A stretch of 24,154 nucleotides of DNA. Source: Komagataeibacter kakiaceti JCM 25156 (GTDB taxonomy: Bacteria > Pseudomonadota > Alphaproteobacteria > Acetobacterales > Acetobacteraceae). The position numbers and the translations under genes are program-made. The notes beneath the pieces are model-generated. The model saw only the letters and a list, made by a program, of their open reading frames with translations, was not told the origin of the DNA and made no database searches. The stretch spans positions 1 to 24,154 of the forward strand of contig NZ_BAIO01000011.1 in assembly GCF_000613305.1 (NCBI RefSeq), written 5' to 3'. Below are positions 8,381-16,238 of the stretch, in pieces. Position 1 is the first letter of the stretch; every line of letters starts with the position of its first letter.

Positions 8381-10741
8381 ATGAAGCGCTTTCGCCGCCC
8401 TGTATTCGCCATCCTGCCACTCCTGTTTCTGTCGGCTGTTACCGTGTCTGCGGCAGCGCAGACGGTTGTTGCGACCGGTTCGGGAGTTGCAGCCAGCAGC
8501 ACGGGCTATAACGTGACATGGGACCTGCTTGATCCGGGCAGTGACTGGGCGGCGCAGGTCATCCGGTCCGTATTCCCGGTTTTCGGGCAGGATACGAGCG
8601 CGCCCAGCATCGGCAACGAGGCGACCGTCATAGGAACCATGATCGGGTGGTTCTCCGGGTTCGTCATGGCATTTGCGATGGCGGTCGTAAGCTATATCTA
8701 CTTCATGAACATCCACCGGGGGGCAGAAACAGCGCAACTCCTTGGCAACAACCAGACCAGCATGTCGATTGTGCGGATCGGGATTGCGGCCATCCTGATG
8801 TGGCCGCTTCCGGCAACCGGCTTCAATGCGGCGCAGGCCGTTGTCGTGCAGGGCTCGCTCTGGGGCATCGGTATGGCGAAGGTCGTCTACGACAAGGCGA
8901 AGCAGGCAATCGGACCAGACGGCAAGGTCATCGCACAGCCCCTTATCCCCGGCACAAAGGGGATTGTGACCGGTCTTGTGAAAAATGAGTTCTGCCGGGC
9001 CATTATTAACATTGCTGCGAATAACACGAACCTGATTGCGGCCCCGACCGGGCAGACCGTCCTGTCCGTGACCGGCGGGAAGATGGGAATCATCAACTAT
9101 TCTTACAATATGGCAGCCGGCGCAGGAGACGGGACACCAGTTTGCGGGGCCGTAAGTTTGCAGGCGCCCAACACTGACGCGGTGAATCTGGCCGGTTTTC
9201 AGGTCGATCAGGCGGGTATGCAAAAACAGGTCCTTGATTCCGTGATCCTTGGCGACATTCGCAGCCAGGTTGCGCAGGTGGCCCAGAATTACTGGCAGAC
9301 GAAAACGACAGCGTCGCTGGCCCCACTCATGACCATCATCGTCAATGCCACCAACGATTATGCGTCGAGGCTCACGACGCAGGCGGCACAACTGCGGTCT
9401 AAGCTTCAGGACACGGTCAACAATCAGACGCTCGCGCTTCACCAATGGGGGATTTCGACGAACGGAGATGCGGTCAACACCAGCAACCAGATGGATAATC
9501 TCGGATGGACCGGCGCAGGAGCCTACTATCTCGAATTTGCGCGCCTCAACGGCCAGACCCTGTCTCTCATGACCGCAACGCCAACCATCACCACCCCATC
9601 CTATTCCGGTCTCGGAAACTATCTTGCCTCGGACATTGCGCCTCTTGTGCAGTCTGCGGACACCTTTATGGAAAACATCGACAGCATGGTTGCGACGCAG
9701 GATGGCGTGACCGCGCCAGGCGGGAATGCCGACCTGTACACAGGCGCGATACCGGGTGGAGACGGTGCAGGTGTGCTCGACCAGCTGTTCCGCGCCCTGC
9801 ACCTGAACGATTACGCCCTGCAGATCGTGACCGGATTTATCGAGCCGTCCGGGACGAACGGCTACTGGACGGATCCGTTTGGCAATCTCATGTCACTTGG
9901 AAACTGGATGATCACGACCGCCCTTCTCACGATGGGCACTGCGTCGGTTCTTTCTTCTACGGCCGGGACCGTTGGTATCGGCGTGCTGTCGCTTTTGAGC
10001 GGGAATCCAGAAGGTGCCGTTGCGGCAGGGGCCGGGCACGCGCTGATGCACTTTTTTGGCGCGCCGATTATCGGCGGCTGTTTCGCCATGCTTATGCCAG
10101 GCCTCACCATCGCCTATGTCATCCCGATGATCCCGTTTGTCATGTGGATGTTTGCCGTGGCTGGATGGTTCATCATGGTCTGTGAGTCCGTGATTGCAGC
10201 ACCTCTGTGGATGCTCGCGCATATGACCATGAACGGGGAGGGGCTGCACGGTCATGCAAAACAGGGTTATGCTCTTCTGTTCAATGTCATCTTCCGGCCG
10301 GTGCTGATGCTGTTCGGGCTTTTCCTTGGATATTTTATATTTGATTCAGTGTCGTGGCTGATCCACATGTGTTTCGGCATTGCGGCCGGACTGGTGCTGT
10401 CAAACGGCTGGATTGTCAGCAACTTCCTCGGCATGATTGTTCTGGTCAGCCTCTTTGTCATGATTCACGTCACCCTGGCGTTCATTTCATTCAGGATGAT
10501 CTCAATCCTGCCCCAGCGGGTTCCCGCCATGATCGGATTTGGTGACGTGGACCGGGTCGACATCGACCAGTTCAGCAGAGACGCCGCCGTTGTCGGTATG
10601 GCGGGCACGTTGCTCTCGATTCAGCAGTCGCTCGGCGGGAGTGATCGAACTGCGACCCAGCCTATGGATGATAAAAATAGTCAGAAAATATATACGGGTG
10701 CAAATAAAGCTGTAGATACGACAATGAAAAAGATTCTATAG
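8381..10741 (+). CDS. traY: DotA/TraY-family polytopic inner-membrane protein
   Basis: 786 residues behind a good ribosome site (GGAGGA). It has a signal peptide (LPLLFLSAVTVSAAAQ), a membrane helix at about 88-108 (GWFSGFVMAFAMAVVSYIYF), another near 128-150 (RIGIAAILMWPLPATG), and a large periplasmic region (about 180-490). A cluster of hydrophobic helices follows (about 500-720, including IIGGCFAMLMPGLTIAYVIP and MIVLVSLFVMIHVTLAFISF) before a polar tail. This arrangement and the NIHRGAETAQLLG and SVIAAPLWMLAHMTM segments are typical of DotA (Legionella) and TraY (IncI). DotA/TraY is essential for transfer and is partly released to the periplasm or medium in Legionella. The frame is intact over 2.4 kb, unlike many neighbours. 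Confidence 0.88.
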   Translation: MKRFRRPVFAILPLLFLSAVTVSAAAQTVVATGSGVAASSTGYNVTWDLLDPGSDWAAQVIRSVFPVFGQDTSAPSIGNEATVIGTMIGWFSGFVMAFAMAVVSYIYFMNIHRGAETAQLLGNNQTSMSIVRIGIAAILMWPLPATGFNAAQAVVVQGSLWGIGMAKVVYDKAKQAIGPDGKVIAQPLIPGTKGIVTGLVKNEFCRAIINIAANNTNLIAAPTGQTVLSVTGGKMGIINYSYNMAAGAGDGTPVCGAVSLQAPNTDAVNLAGFQVDQAGMQKQVLDSVILGDIRSQVAQVAQNYWQTKTTASLAPLMTIIVNATNDYASRLTTQAAQLRSKLQDTVNNQTLALHQWGISTNGDAVNTSNQMDNLGWTGAGAYYLEFARLNGQTLSLMTATPTITTPSYSGLGNYLASDIAPLVQSADTFMENIDSMVATQDGVTAPGGNADLYTGAIPGGDGAGVLDQLFRALHLNDYALQIVTGFIEPSGTNGYWTDPFGNLMSLGNWMITTALLTMGTASVLSSTAGTVGIGVLSLLSGNPEGAVAAGAGHALMHFFGAPIIGGCFAMLMPGLTIAYVIPMIPFVMWMFAVAGWFIMVCESVIAAPLWMLAHMTMNGEGLHGHAKQGYALLFNVIFRPVLMLFGLFLGYFIFDSVSWLIHMCFGIAAGLVLSNGWIVSNFLGMIVLVSLFVMIHVTLAFISFRMISILPQRVPAMIGFGDVDRVDIDQFSRDAAVVGMAGTLLSIQQSLGGSDRTATQPMDDKNSQKIYTGANKAVDTTMKKIL

Positions 10742-10765
10742 TGCGATACACTTGGAGGGCATGAA

Positions 10766-11263
10766 ATGTTTGGTGGCAACGGGATGAGTGGGCCGGCAGG
10801 CTTCATACTCGGACGCATGTCGTGTCAGTATAACGAGAGCTTGCAACGCAATATCCGACAGGCCCTTCATGGCGCTGCTCCGCCGCATTTTAACGAACTC
10901 GAAGAGCAGGTTCGGTTAATCAGTCGCTTGACCGAGGCACTTAATCTGGCGAATGCTCATTCTGATAAACTCGAAAGCCAGTTGGAAGACTGGAAAGACT
11001 ACGCTCATGGCCTGGAATCACAGATCAGAGAACTGAAAGACCATCTTTGTCGGACGAGTGCTCATGCTGAGCAGGTTGCCAACGATCTCAAAATATCAAG
11101 GGGACAGGAAAAAGACCGGGCGCGCGATCTTGAGGCGACCTGTATCAATTATCGCCGACTCAGCGATGATCATGCAGCGTTGACGACCAAGGCTGCGAAT
11201 ATGGAACGACGCATTCGAGGCTACCTCTCCATGGAAGACGAATGGAGAAAGCGGCAGTCCTAG
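10766..11263 (+). CDS. Cytoplasmic coiled-coil protein of the transfer operon, unknown function
   Basis: 165 residues, ATG 10766 with a GGAGGG ribosome site. After a glycine-rich head (MFGGNGMSGPAGFILGR) nearly the whole protein is a charged heptad-like helix (LEEQVRLISRLTEALNLANA, DKLESQLEDWKDYAHGLESQ, then IRELKDHL), so a long coiled coil is expected. There is no signal peptide or membrane segment. It is 24 bases after traY. I recognise no family. A partner or scaffold role at the cytoplasmic face of the transfer machine is conceivable. Its base composition is somewhat less GC-rich than the neighbours. Confidence 0.7.
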   Translation: MFGGNGMSGPAGFILGRMSCQYNESLQRNIRQALHGAAPPHFNELEEQVRLISRLTEALNLANAHSDKLESQLEDWKDYAHGLESQIRELKDHLCRTSAHAEQVANDLKISRGQEKDRARDLEATCINYRRLSDDHAALTTKAANMERRIRGYLSMEDEWRKRQS

Positions 11264-11283
11264 TCGCAAGATACTTGGTCAGG

Positions 11284-11309
11284 ATGGTCTCCTCTAAGCG
11301 GGAGACCAT
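11284..11309 (+). promoter_or_regulatory. Hairpin that encloses the ribosome site of the lipoprotein gene
   Basis: ATGGTCTCC (11284-11292) and GGAGACCAT (11301-11309) form a perfect nine-base stem with an eight-base loop. The GGAG at 11301-11304 is the best ribosome site for the GTG start at 11312, so in RNA it would be paired and hidden. There is no T run after the stem, which argues against a terminator. Confidence 0.55.
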
Positions 11310-11311
11310 TC

Positions 11312-11617
11312 GTGAAACATTTCATTCTGCCTCTTGTCCTCTCCCCCTTGCTTGCGGCATGCAGCGCTGGCAACGTGTCATCTGCTGCCCATGTGCATGG
11401 CCCAAAGGCTCCCCCGACCAGGCATGCGCGTTACGATCCGCACGCGGCCTACGGATCGACACGTGTAATCTGGACACCCCCAACGTACAATCGCGCCGGT
11501 ACGATCGTCCGGCCTGATGATCCACGGGCGATGTCGGGGCGCGAGGATTACGAACATGCCTCCTGGGCAACAGGCGCTCAGGGCGGCGACAAGAACGCGC
11601 CACCCGGCACGTTCTGA
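11312..11617 (+). CDS. Small outer-membrane-type lipoprotein, unknown function
   Basis: 101 residues from a GTG start. The signal peptide ends in a textbook lipobox (LSPLLAAC), so the mature protein is lipid-anchored at its first cysteine. The next residues, SAGN, contain no Asp at +2, consistent with sorting to the outer membrane. The mature part is Pro/Arg/Tyr/His-rich (YGSTRVIWTPPTYNRAG) with no recognised domain. It is the last gene of the plus-strand transfer operon. Small lipoproteins (DotC, DotD, TraH, TraI) help anchor type IVB rings, but this one does not resemble them clearly. Confidence 0.72.
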   Translation: MKHFILPLVLSPLLAACSAGNVSSAAHVHGPKAPPTRHARYDPHAAYGSTRVIWTPPTYNRAGTIVRPDDPRAMSGREDYEHASWATGAQGGDKNAPPGTF

Positions 11618-11668
11618 GTGCTCCGCCGATCCTATCTATTCACAAGCGTAATGCAGATGGACTTGCGG

Positions 11669-12205
11669 TTACGGCCTGCGTGGAATGAGGCTGTCGGCGG
11701 TGGCGACAAATTGGCAGGCGGAACCCAGGCGGCGTTCGCGGATCTGCCAGTTGAGCCACGCGTTCTGAAACGCCACAAGTGTTAGAAATGTCCAGAAGGG
11801 CGCGAACTCCAGCGCAGCAAGGAGTTGGCTGCCCTTCCAGCGGGAAAGGAGCATTTCTCCGGTCCAGCCAAAAACCAGAACAACAGCGAGCATACTGGCA
11901 GCAAGCGCCCGTCTGTATGTCTCATGCTGTCTCTGATCGAGTAAGATCGCCACAACGCGGGGTTCGACGCCATATTGGGCAGCGATCGCGGCGATATCAA
12001 TAGGGGTACCATCTGGCGCCCGCGGGCCCTGCATACCGGCTTTTGGCGTCAGTAATCCCTTCCCGAGGGCTTCAATCAGCGCGGCATTTCTCGTTACATC
12101 GGACCAGGCGACCAATGTACGTGGATCGCCAATCACCAGCCGGGCCACCTTGCGCGTTCTTGCAAAAAAACGCCGCGGGCCGGTCTGGTCCTGTCGTGTC
12201 TTCAT
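11669..12205 (-). CDS. Two-TM inner-membrane protein of the conjugation locus (TraX-like?)
   Basis: 178 residues. The ATG at 12205 overlaps the upstream stop by four bases (coupled translation). A basic head is followed by a soluble segment (about 30-110), two membrane helices at about 105-125 (ALAASMLAVVLVFGWTGEML) and 130-150 (LAALEFAPFWTFLTLVAFQ), and a basic C-terminal tail (NWQIRERRLGSACQFVATAD). A two-helix core with a tail starting N-x-Q-I-R is reminiscent of IncI TraX-type proteins, but this is from memory and weak. Function is unknown; location in the transfer region suggests an accessory or entry-exclusion-type role. Confidence 0.6.
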   Translation of the reverse strand: MKTRQDQTGPRRFFARTRKVARLVIGDPRTLVAWSDVTRNAALIEALGKGLLTPKAGMQGPRAPDGTPIDIAAIAAQYGVEPRVVAILLDQRQHETYRRALAASMLAVVLVFGWTGEMLLSRWKGSQLLAALEFAPFWTFLTLVAFQNAWLNWQIRERRLGSACQFVATADSLIPRRP

Positions 12206-13208
12206 TGCGAGACCGAGGTCAGAAACGTGGCGACATCCGTGGGAACGCCGTCGAGCCGGCCGATCCTGCCATTGCGGTGCATCCAGACGAAGGTTGGGCT
12301 CCCTGTGAGCCCTATCCGCCGTGCAATCCCGGTATTGCGGGCAAGCTTCTCCTCACTATCCGGTTCAGGTGCTGTCAATCCAGGGTTTAGGCGACCGTTG
12401 ACCCACGCTTGTGCCATCTCGTTTGCCGGAAGCGACAGCATGGCTCTCGCATTGACGGTGCTGGCGCCATTATCCTCGTAATCAAGCAATGACAGCGGGA
12501 CTATTTTCAGGCGAACTTTCCCTGCATCGATTGCGGCTGAAGGATATGCATCGCCTTCATCGAGTAGATACATTGCGGGTCTATGAACATGATGACTTCC
12601 GGGGCTGAAGGTATTCCTATAAGGCCTCCCGAGAGACCCGGGAGCCCGGACTGTTCGTTAGCGTCGGCTGAAGCGCCAGAGATACTGATTTCCGGGACGG
12701 CTCCAGGAATGCCCCTGATCTGGTCTCTCGTGATGTCCTGTCCGGTGGCGCCCCACATGCGGGCAGCGACTGCTGCCTTGCCATCCGGGGTCGCATAGAC
12801 GACCTGAAAACGGTTATCTGCCCGAACAAACATTCCCCTGATGCCATCGACCGGTGCGAGATCGTGGGCGCGCGACCCGGCCAGGGAACGTAGGGTGTCG
12901 TAGGCTACCGGAATCAGCGTGCCGCTAAGCACGATCGCGTGGCTTCTCGGGGCAAAGAAGACCAGGAGTTTGTTCCGCGCATGGGCGATGCCCGTCTCAA
13001 ACCCATGTATATTGGACAACATCTCGACTTGAGCTCCGGCGGTTCCGAGGTGAACTATTGCGTCAGTTGGGTCTGTGTCATCGTGCTCCGATATGGTTGT
13101 CACAGTGGTTAAACTGCCGGCAGCCCGAGGAACAGAGGAAGAACATTGTTGACCAAACGCAGGACGAGGCAGGACCAGCAGGAACGGGATAAGGAAAACA
13201 TGGCGCAT
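12202..13208 (-). pseudogene. DsbC/DsbG-like periplasmic thioredoxin-fold protein, frameshifted as written
   Basis: ATG 13208 with a GGAGA ribosome site opens a signal peptide (MRHVFLIPFLLVLPRPAFGQ). An N-terminal region of about 170 residues follows, then a thioredoxin-like strand and active-site segment (EVIMFIDPQCIYSMKAMHIL). The frame breaks at the CC pair opposite 12535-12536. The neighbouring frame continues with AIDAGKVRLKIVPLSLLDYE and ends in a cis-proline segment (IGLTGSPTFVWMHRNGRIG) typical of DsbC/DsbG. Adding one base gives 335 residues. The active site reads C-I-Y-S, not C-x-x-C, so the resolving cysteine is missing. Conjugation loci often encode a dedicated Dsb protein for exported subunits. 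It is coupled to the downstream membrane-protein gene. Confidence 0.75.
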
Positions 13209-13274
13209 ATCAGGAAATCTCCAGACACTTTACATGTCCAGTAATCGGCAATCATGCGACTTTTTCAGGAAACA

Positions 13275-13670
13275 TCATTCGCAATCAATACCTGCTTCTG
13301 GTGAAGAAGGCTTTTCAGAAGCGGGTAAAGTTACGGAAGATTCTGTTGCTTCTTCGCGCTCAGACTCGTCTTCAAGCTCATTAGGGAGCATCTCATTAGT
13401 CATCTCATCAAGAATACTGACACGTAGCAGCAAGTAACGAGACTCCGGGTGCTCGTCTATTAATTGACGCCCTTTTTCTTGGCAAAGTGATAGCATCCAG
13501 CGCAGCCACTGCACCTGTTCTTGTCTGGAAATGGGTTTACTCTCGGGCGAAACCATGTATTCGATATGGCGTCTAATTCCCAGAATGGCCTGAGCCAACG
13601 ACAAACAAAGTTTCCTTGACGGTTCATCGTCGATAAGGTCAAACCGTAAACGAAGTTCGTCAAACTTCAT
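13275..13670 (-). CDS. Small acidic soluble protein, unknown function
   Basis: About 131 residues from ATG 13670, chosen because GGGGATGAT lies just before it; an upstream ATG at 13733 would add 21 residues without a ribosome site. The N-terminal two thirds look helical (MKFDELRLRFDLIDDEPSRK, QVQWLRWMLSLCQEKGRQLI). The C-terminus is a disordered, strongly acidic tail (NELEDESEREEATESS). There is no signal peptide or membrane helix. It is 66 bases upstream of the DsbC-like gene and may be in the same transcript. A 16-base palindrome 71 bases upstream suggests repressor control. No family recognised. Confidence 0.6.
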   Translation of the reverse strand: MKFDELRLRFDLIDDEPSRKLCLSLAQAILGIRRHIEYMVSPESKPISRQEQVQWLRWMLSLCQEKGRQLIDEHPESRYLLLRVSILDEMTNEMLPNELEDESEREEATESSVTLPASEKPSSPEAGIDCE

Positions 13671-13740
13671 ATCATCCCCACACGACTTTATATTCTGGAA
13701 ATATGGTCCGTGTAGTGCACAAAACATTTTCATATATACA

Positions 13741-13756
13741 GTTCTTATATAAGAAC
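13741..13756. promoter_or_regulatory. Perfect 16-base palindrome, likely operator
   Basis: GTTCTTATATAAGAAC is a complete palindrome with an AT centre, the form of many XRE- or MerR-type operators. It lies upstream of the minus-strand gene at 13670, where a promoter would be expected. The protein that binds it is unknown; the dual-XRE regulator at 3240-4043 is one candidate. Confidence 0.5.
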
Positions 13757-14184
13757 GACATATTTTATTATTGTACGATTATTCCTCTAACTCCCTTTCG
13801 CATGCCTGCACGGCATGATCAGTAGAACTCTCAATCTACACGAATCCAGAACAATGTAACGCTTATCTCTATTTTGTGACTAAATGTTACGTTACATTTC
13901 GACCGATGTGTGACTTTGGAGAGACAAATCTCTATCGATTCCACAGCAGGTCGAATTTCTGATAATATTTCGAAGGATAGATGGATTTATAAATATGTTC
14001 TAATAAATATAAACATTGACGGGTTATGATACCATTCCCTTCTGACAAACAGCATATCTTCGCAGATGATGCCGTAGTCCCGTGCCCGGTGCGGCGCATC
14101 AAAGTTAACCGCCGTTATGGCACATGGTAAATCCCTACAAGCTTCGTGCCTTTCGCGATATTTTTGTCTCCAAGTGTTCACTAA
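13757..14184. other. AT-rich gap with several short dyads and repeated motifs
   Basis: No convincing gene is seen. Dyads: CATGCC/GGCATG near 13801-13816, GTAGA/TCTAC (13822-13826, 13835-13839), AAATGT/ACATTT (13882-13887, 13894-13899) and AGAGA/TCTCT (13920-13924, 13929-13933). The motif TGTGACT repeats directly at 13875-13881 and 13909-13915, and ATGTAAC (13854) echoes the dyad at 13882. The region separates transfer genes from unrelated chromosomal-type genes. It could hold a transfer origin, a partition site, an element boundary or only promoters. A 64-codon minus-strand frame at 13987-14181 is not convincing. Confidence 0.4.
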
Positions 14185-14910
14185 TTACCAATCTACACGA
14201 CCGTTTTCGTCAGCGAAGGTACCTGTCGGGCCGGCGTCATCAAGCAATGCGTATTGAATGGCCACCTGTGCTGCCTGATCAGGCATGCGGTCGCCATAAT
14301 GGTTGGTGGCATCCGTCGCTGTCAGGCCGGGACAGATGGCGTTTACCTTGATATTCTTTTCCATCAGCAGTTTTGCATAGCTGAGCGTCAGGGAATTGAG
14401 GGCTGCCTTGGATGCCTGATAGGTGGGCATGGCGACGTCCTTGTAGATCCAGTCCGGCTGTGTCCGGCTTGTAAACGAGGCCAGAACGGATGACACGTTC
14501 ACAATCCTTGCGTGTCCGGACTTCTCAAGCTGCGGGATCATGGCGTCTGTAAGGGCAGCCGTGCCCACAACATTCGTCTCAAGCGTCCGCGACAGTTTTT
14601 CGCGAACCGGGGTATCCGGGTAGAAATCCAGACTGATGCCGGCATTGTTCACGAGGATATCCAGACGACCGTACTTCTCGCGGATGAACGTTACCAGATT
14701 GTCGATGGTGGCCTGGCTGGTTGTATCCAGTTCAACAGCTTCGACCTGCGTGTCAGGCGTGCTGATTTCTGCTGCCACTTTCTGGCCAGCTTCAAGGCTT
14801 CGGGCCCCCAGCAGGACTTTTGCGCCCCTGTTGGCAAGGCCCTGCGCGATGGCGCGGCCAATACCGCGTGTTGCCCCGCTGACGAGGGCAATGGGTTGGA
14901 TCTGGCTCAT
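14185..14910 (-). CDS. Short-chain dehydrogenase/reductase (SDR), NAD(P)-dependent
   Basis: 241 residues, the usual size for a classical SDR. The Rossmann glycine motif is SGATRGIG near residues 11-18; the structural LVNNAG follows at about 86-91; the catalytic serine lies in NVSSVLA; and the Y-x-x-x-K pair is in TYQASKAALN. The PGLTAT loop after it closes the cofactor site. An Arg after the first strand region (LLGARSLEAG) is compatible with NADPH use. The substrate cannot be told from sequence; its closest style is carbonyl reductase-like enzymes. It is the last gene of a TetR-DoxX-SDR operon and probably acts in detoxification of a reactive carbonyl or in redox stress under that repressor. 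Confidence 0.88.
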   Translation of the reverse strand: MSQIQPIALVSGATRGIGRAIAQGLANRGAKVLLGARSLEAGQKVAAEISTPDTQVEAVELDTTSQATIDNLVTFIREKYGRLDILVNNAGISLDFYPDTPVREKLSRTLETNVVGTAALTDAMIPQLEKSGHARIVNVSSVLASFTSRTQPDWIYKDVAMPTYQASKAALNSLTLSYAKLLMEKNIKVNAICPGLTATDATNHYGDRMPDQAAQVAIQYALLDDAGPTGTFADENGRVDW

Positions 14911-14974
14911 GTATGAACCTTTTCAGTTGATAGCTACGGAAACGGCGGTCACATGCCGAACTGGCATGCTCTGA

Positions 14975-15312
14975 TCATTTCCTGTGGAGATAGACAGACA
15001 GCACCAGGCAACCAAGAACGACGGCGGGAGCAATCGCATGGGTGTATTCGCCATGGAATATTACGGTCACGATTGCGGACGCATGATACAGGCCGCGAGC
15101 AGGCTGCCGATCGTCCGGCTTGCCTGTCGGGCCATCAGGATAGCCGATGTGAGTTCAAGGCTGCCGGTTACAAAATGGAACCAGTCCGGATAGCCCCACC
15201 GTGCGTATTCTTCCGTAATGGTCTTTGGCGCAAGGATGTTGCCAATCGCGCCGATTATGAAAAAACCGACCAGCGCATAAGCCAGAATCTGTTTTGCAGG
15301 GACATTACGCAT
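14975..15312 (-). pseudogene. DoxX-family membrane protein, frameshifted as written
   Basis: ATG 15312 overlaps the end of the TetR gene by eight bases. The first frame gives three of the usual hydrophobic segments (ILAYALVGFFIIGAIGNILA, FVTGSLELTSAILMARQ, TIGSLLAACIM) and stops early at 15067. The next frame continues with AIVTVIFHGEYTHAIAPAVV and LGCLVLSVYLHRK, the normal DoxX-like end, and stops at 14975. One base missing at about 15077-15078 explains the break. Repaired, it has 112 residues and four membrane helices, as expected for the family. DoxX-like proteins accompany oxidoreductases and redox-stress genes, which fits the neighbouring SDR. Confidence 0.75.
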
Positions 15313-15985
15313 GGTCCGTGTCCTGAGCAGCCGTGAGGAAAAGAGAAACCGACAGGGCTATGGTGTTGCTATCCTGATCGGCGGTCGTTCGGGGGCCACC
15401 GGTCAGCAACTGCAACTGCGCTTCTCCCGTAACCATATGGATGAAAGCGTAAGCCAGACCGGATGCATCCATATCCGTGCGTAACCTGCCCTGGGCCTGC
15501 TGTTTACGGATCCAGCCTGCCAGGACCGACTTTGCATTGTGGTGGCCGGCAGACCAGATGGTTCGTGAGAGTTGGGGAAACCGTTTACCTTCCGCGATCA
15601 TCAGACGGTGCAGTTCGATCACCCGGGGCTGTTTGATGATATGGAGAATTTCAGAACCGAATTGCTCCAGAGTCTGCCTGATGCAGGCATCTTCCAGCGT
15701 CAGATTTTCAAGCGGCTCTGCCAGTTTCCTGCATTCTTCCGCGATCACAGCGGCAAAAAGCCCTTCCTTGCCCCCGAAGCGCTCATAAATGTTCCGCCTT
15801 GACCCACCCACTTTCTGGATCAGCATGTCCAAAGAAGTCGCTTCATAGCCATGTTCAAGGAAAAGCTCGGTGGCAGAATTCGTTAGCTTCCTGAGACGTT
15901 CGATGCCTCTGGGTCGCAGTGCTTTTTCCTGTGAAACGGGATGGTATGATTGTGCTGAGGCCATAAGTGGAAACGGATCCTTCAT
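15305..15985 (-). CDS. TetR/AcrR-family transcriptional repressor
   Basis: The helix-turn-helix is clear (ELFLEHGYEATSLDMLIQKV, then GGSRRNIYERFGGKEGLF), followed by a helical ligand domain resembling the AefR-type C-terminal region (IIKQPRVIELHRLMIAEGKR, FPQLSRTIW). The frame is open upstream to 16054, but the dyad at 15997-16018 would then lie inside the coding region. I therefore prefer ATG 15985 (or 15964), leaving the operator in the leader. It heads the operon with doxX and the SDR and very likely represses its own transcription until a ligand, probably an electrophile or other small organic compound, binds. Confidence 0.85.
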   Translation of the reverse strand: MKDPFPLMASAQSYHPVSQEKALRPRGIERLRKLTNSATELFLEHGYEATSLDMLIQKVGGSRRNIYERFGGKEGLFAAVIAEECRKLAEPLENLTLEDACIRQTLEQFGSEILHIIKQPRVIELHRLMIAEGKRFPQLSRTIWSAGHHNAKSVLAGWIRKQQAQGRLRTDMDASGLAYAFIHMVTGEAQLQLLTGGPRTTADQDSNTIALSVSLFLTAAQDTDHA

Positions 15986-15996
15986 GCCGATTGTGG

Positions 15997-16018
15997 TATG
16001 GTAACGTACGGTACCATA
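15997..16018. promoter_or_regulatory. TetR-type operator dyad
   Basis: TATGGTA (15997-16003) and TACCATA (16012-16018) are perfect inverted arms around an eight-base centre, ACGTACGG, itself nearly symmetric. A 22-base dyad just upstream of a tetR gene is the standard autoregulatory layout. The binding protein is presumably the adjacent TetR. Confidence 0.7.
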
Positions 16019-16173
16019 AATGCAATAGGCTGATCTCCGAATATGACGGAGCATGGCATCTGACTCTTGAGCATGCTTATGCGCTCAAAATCAGGCCATC
16101 ACGACCTTAAGCCACAGTATTGGCCATGATGATGTGGCGCGTGCATCGGTGTTGACCGTAATGATTGGCAAAA

Positions 16174-16207
16174 CGGCATGCGCACAGATTTCGATGTGCG
16201 CATGCCG
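16174..16207. terminator. Bidirectional rho-independent terminator
   Basis: CGGCATGCGCACA (16174-16186) pairs perfectly with TGTGCGCATGCCG (16195-16207), a 13-base stem with an eight-base loop. On the minus strand it is followed by four T (complement of 16170-16173) and lies about 30 bases past the mntH stop. On the plus strand a T run follows at 16214-16218. Confidence 0.85.
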
Positions 16208-16238
16208 TCCGGATTTTTCTGATAATGAATAAGGCTGG

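Noticed and set aside
8312..9802. A 496-codon minus-strand frame opposite traY
   Set aside because: GC-rich DNA leaves long open antisense frames. The plus strand encodes an unbroken DotA/TraY protein, and the antisense product has a composition full of Arg, His and Gly without any domain.
13987..14181. A 64-codon minus-strand frame downstream of the SDR gene
   Set aside because: No ribosome site and no recognised domain; it lies in the AT-rich gap and may be a gene relic, but I cannot support it.
16066..16088. TTGAGC/GCTCAA dyad upstream of tetR as a second operator
   Set aside because: The arms are only six bases with an imperfect interior, and it lies upstream of the much better operator at 15997-16018.
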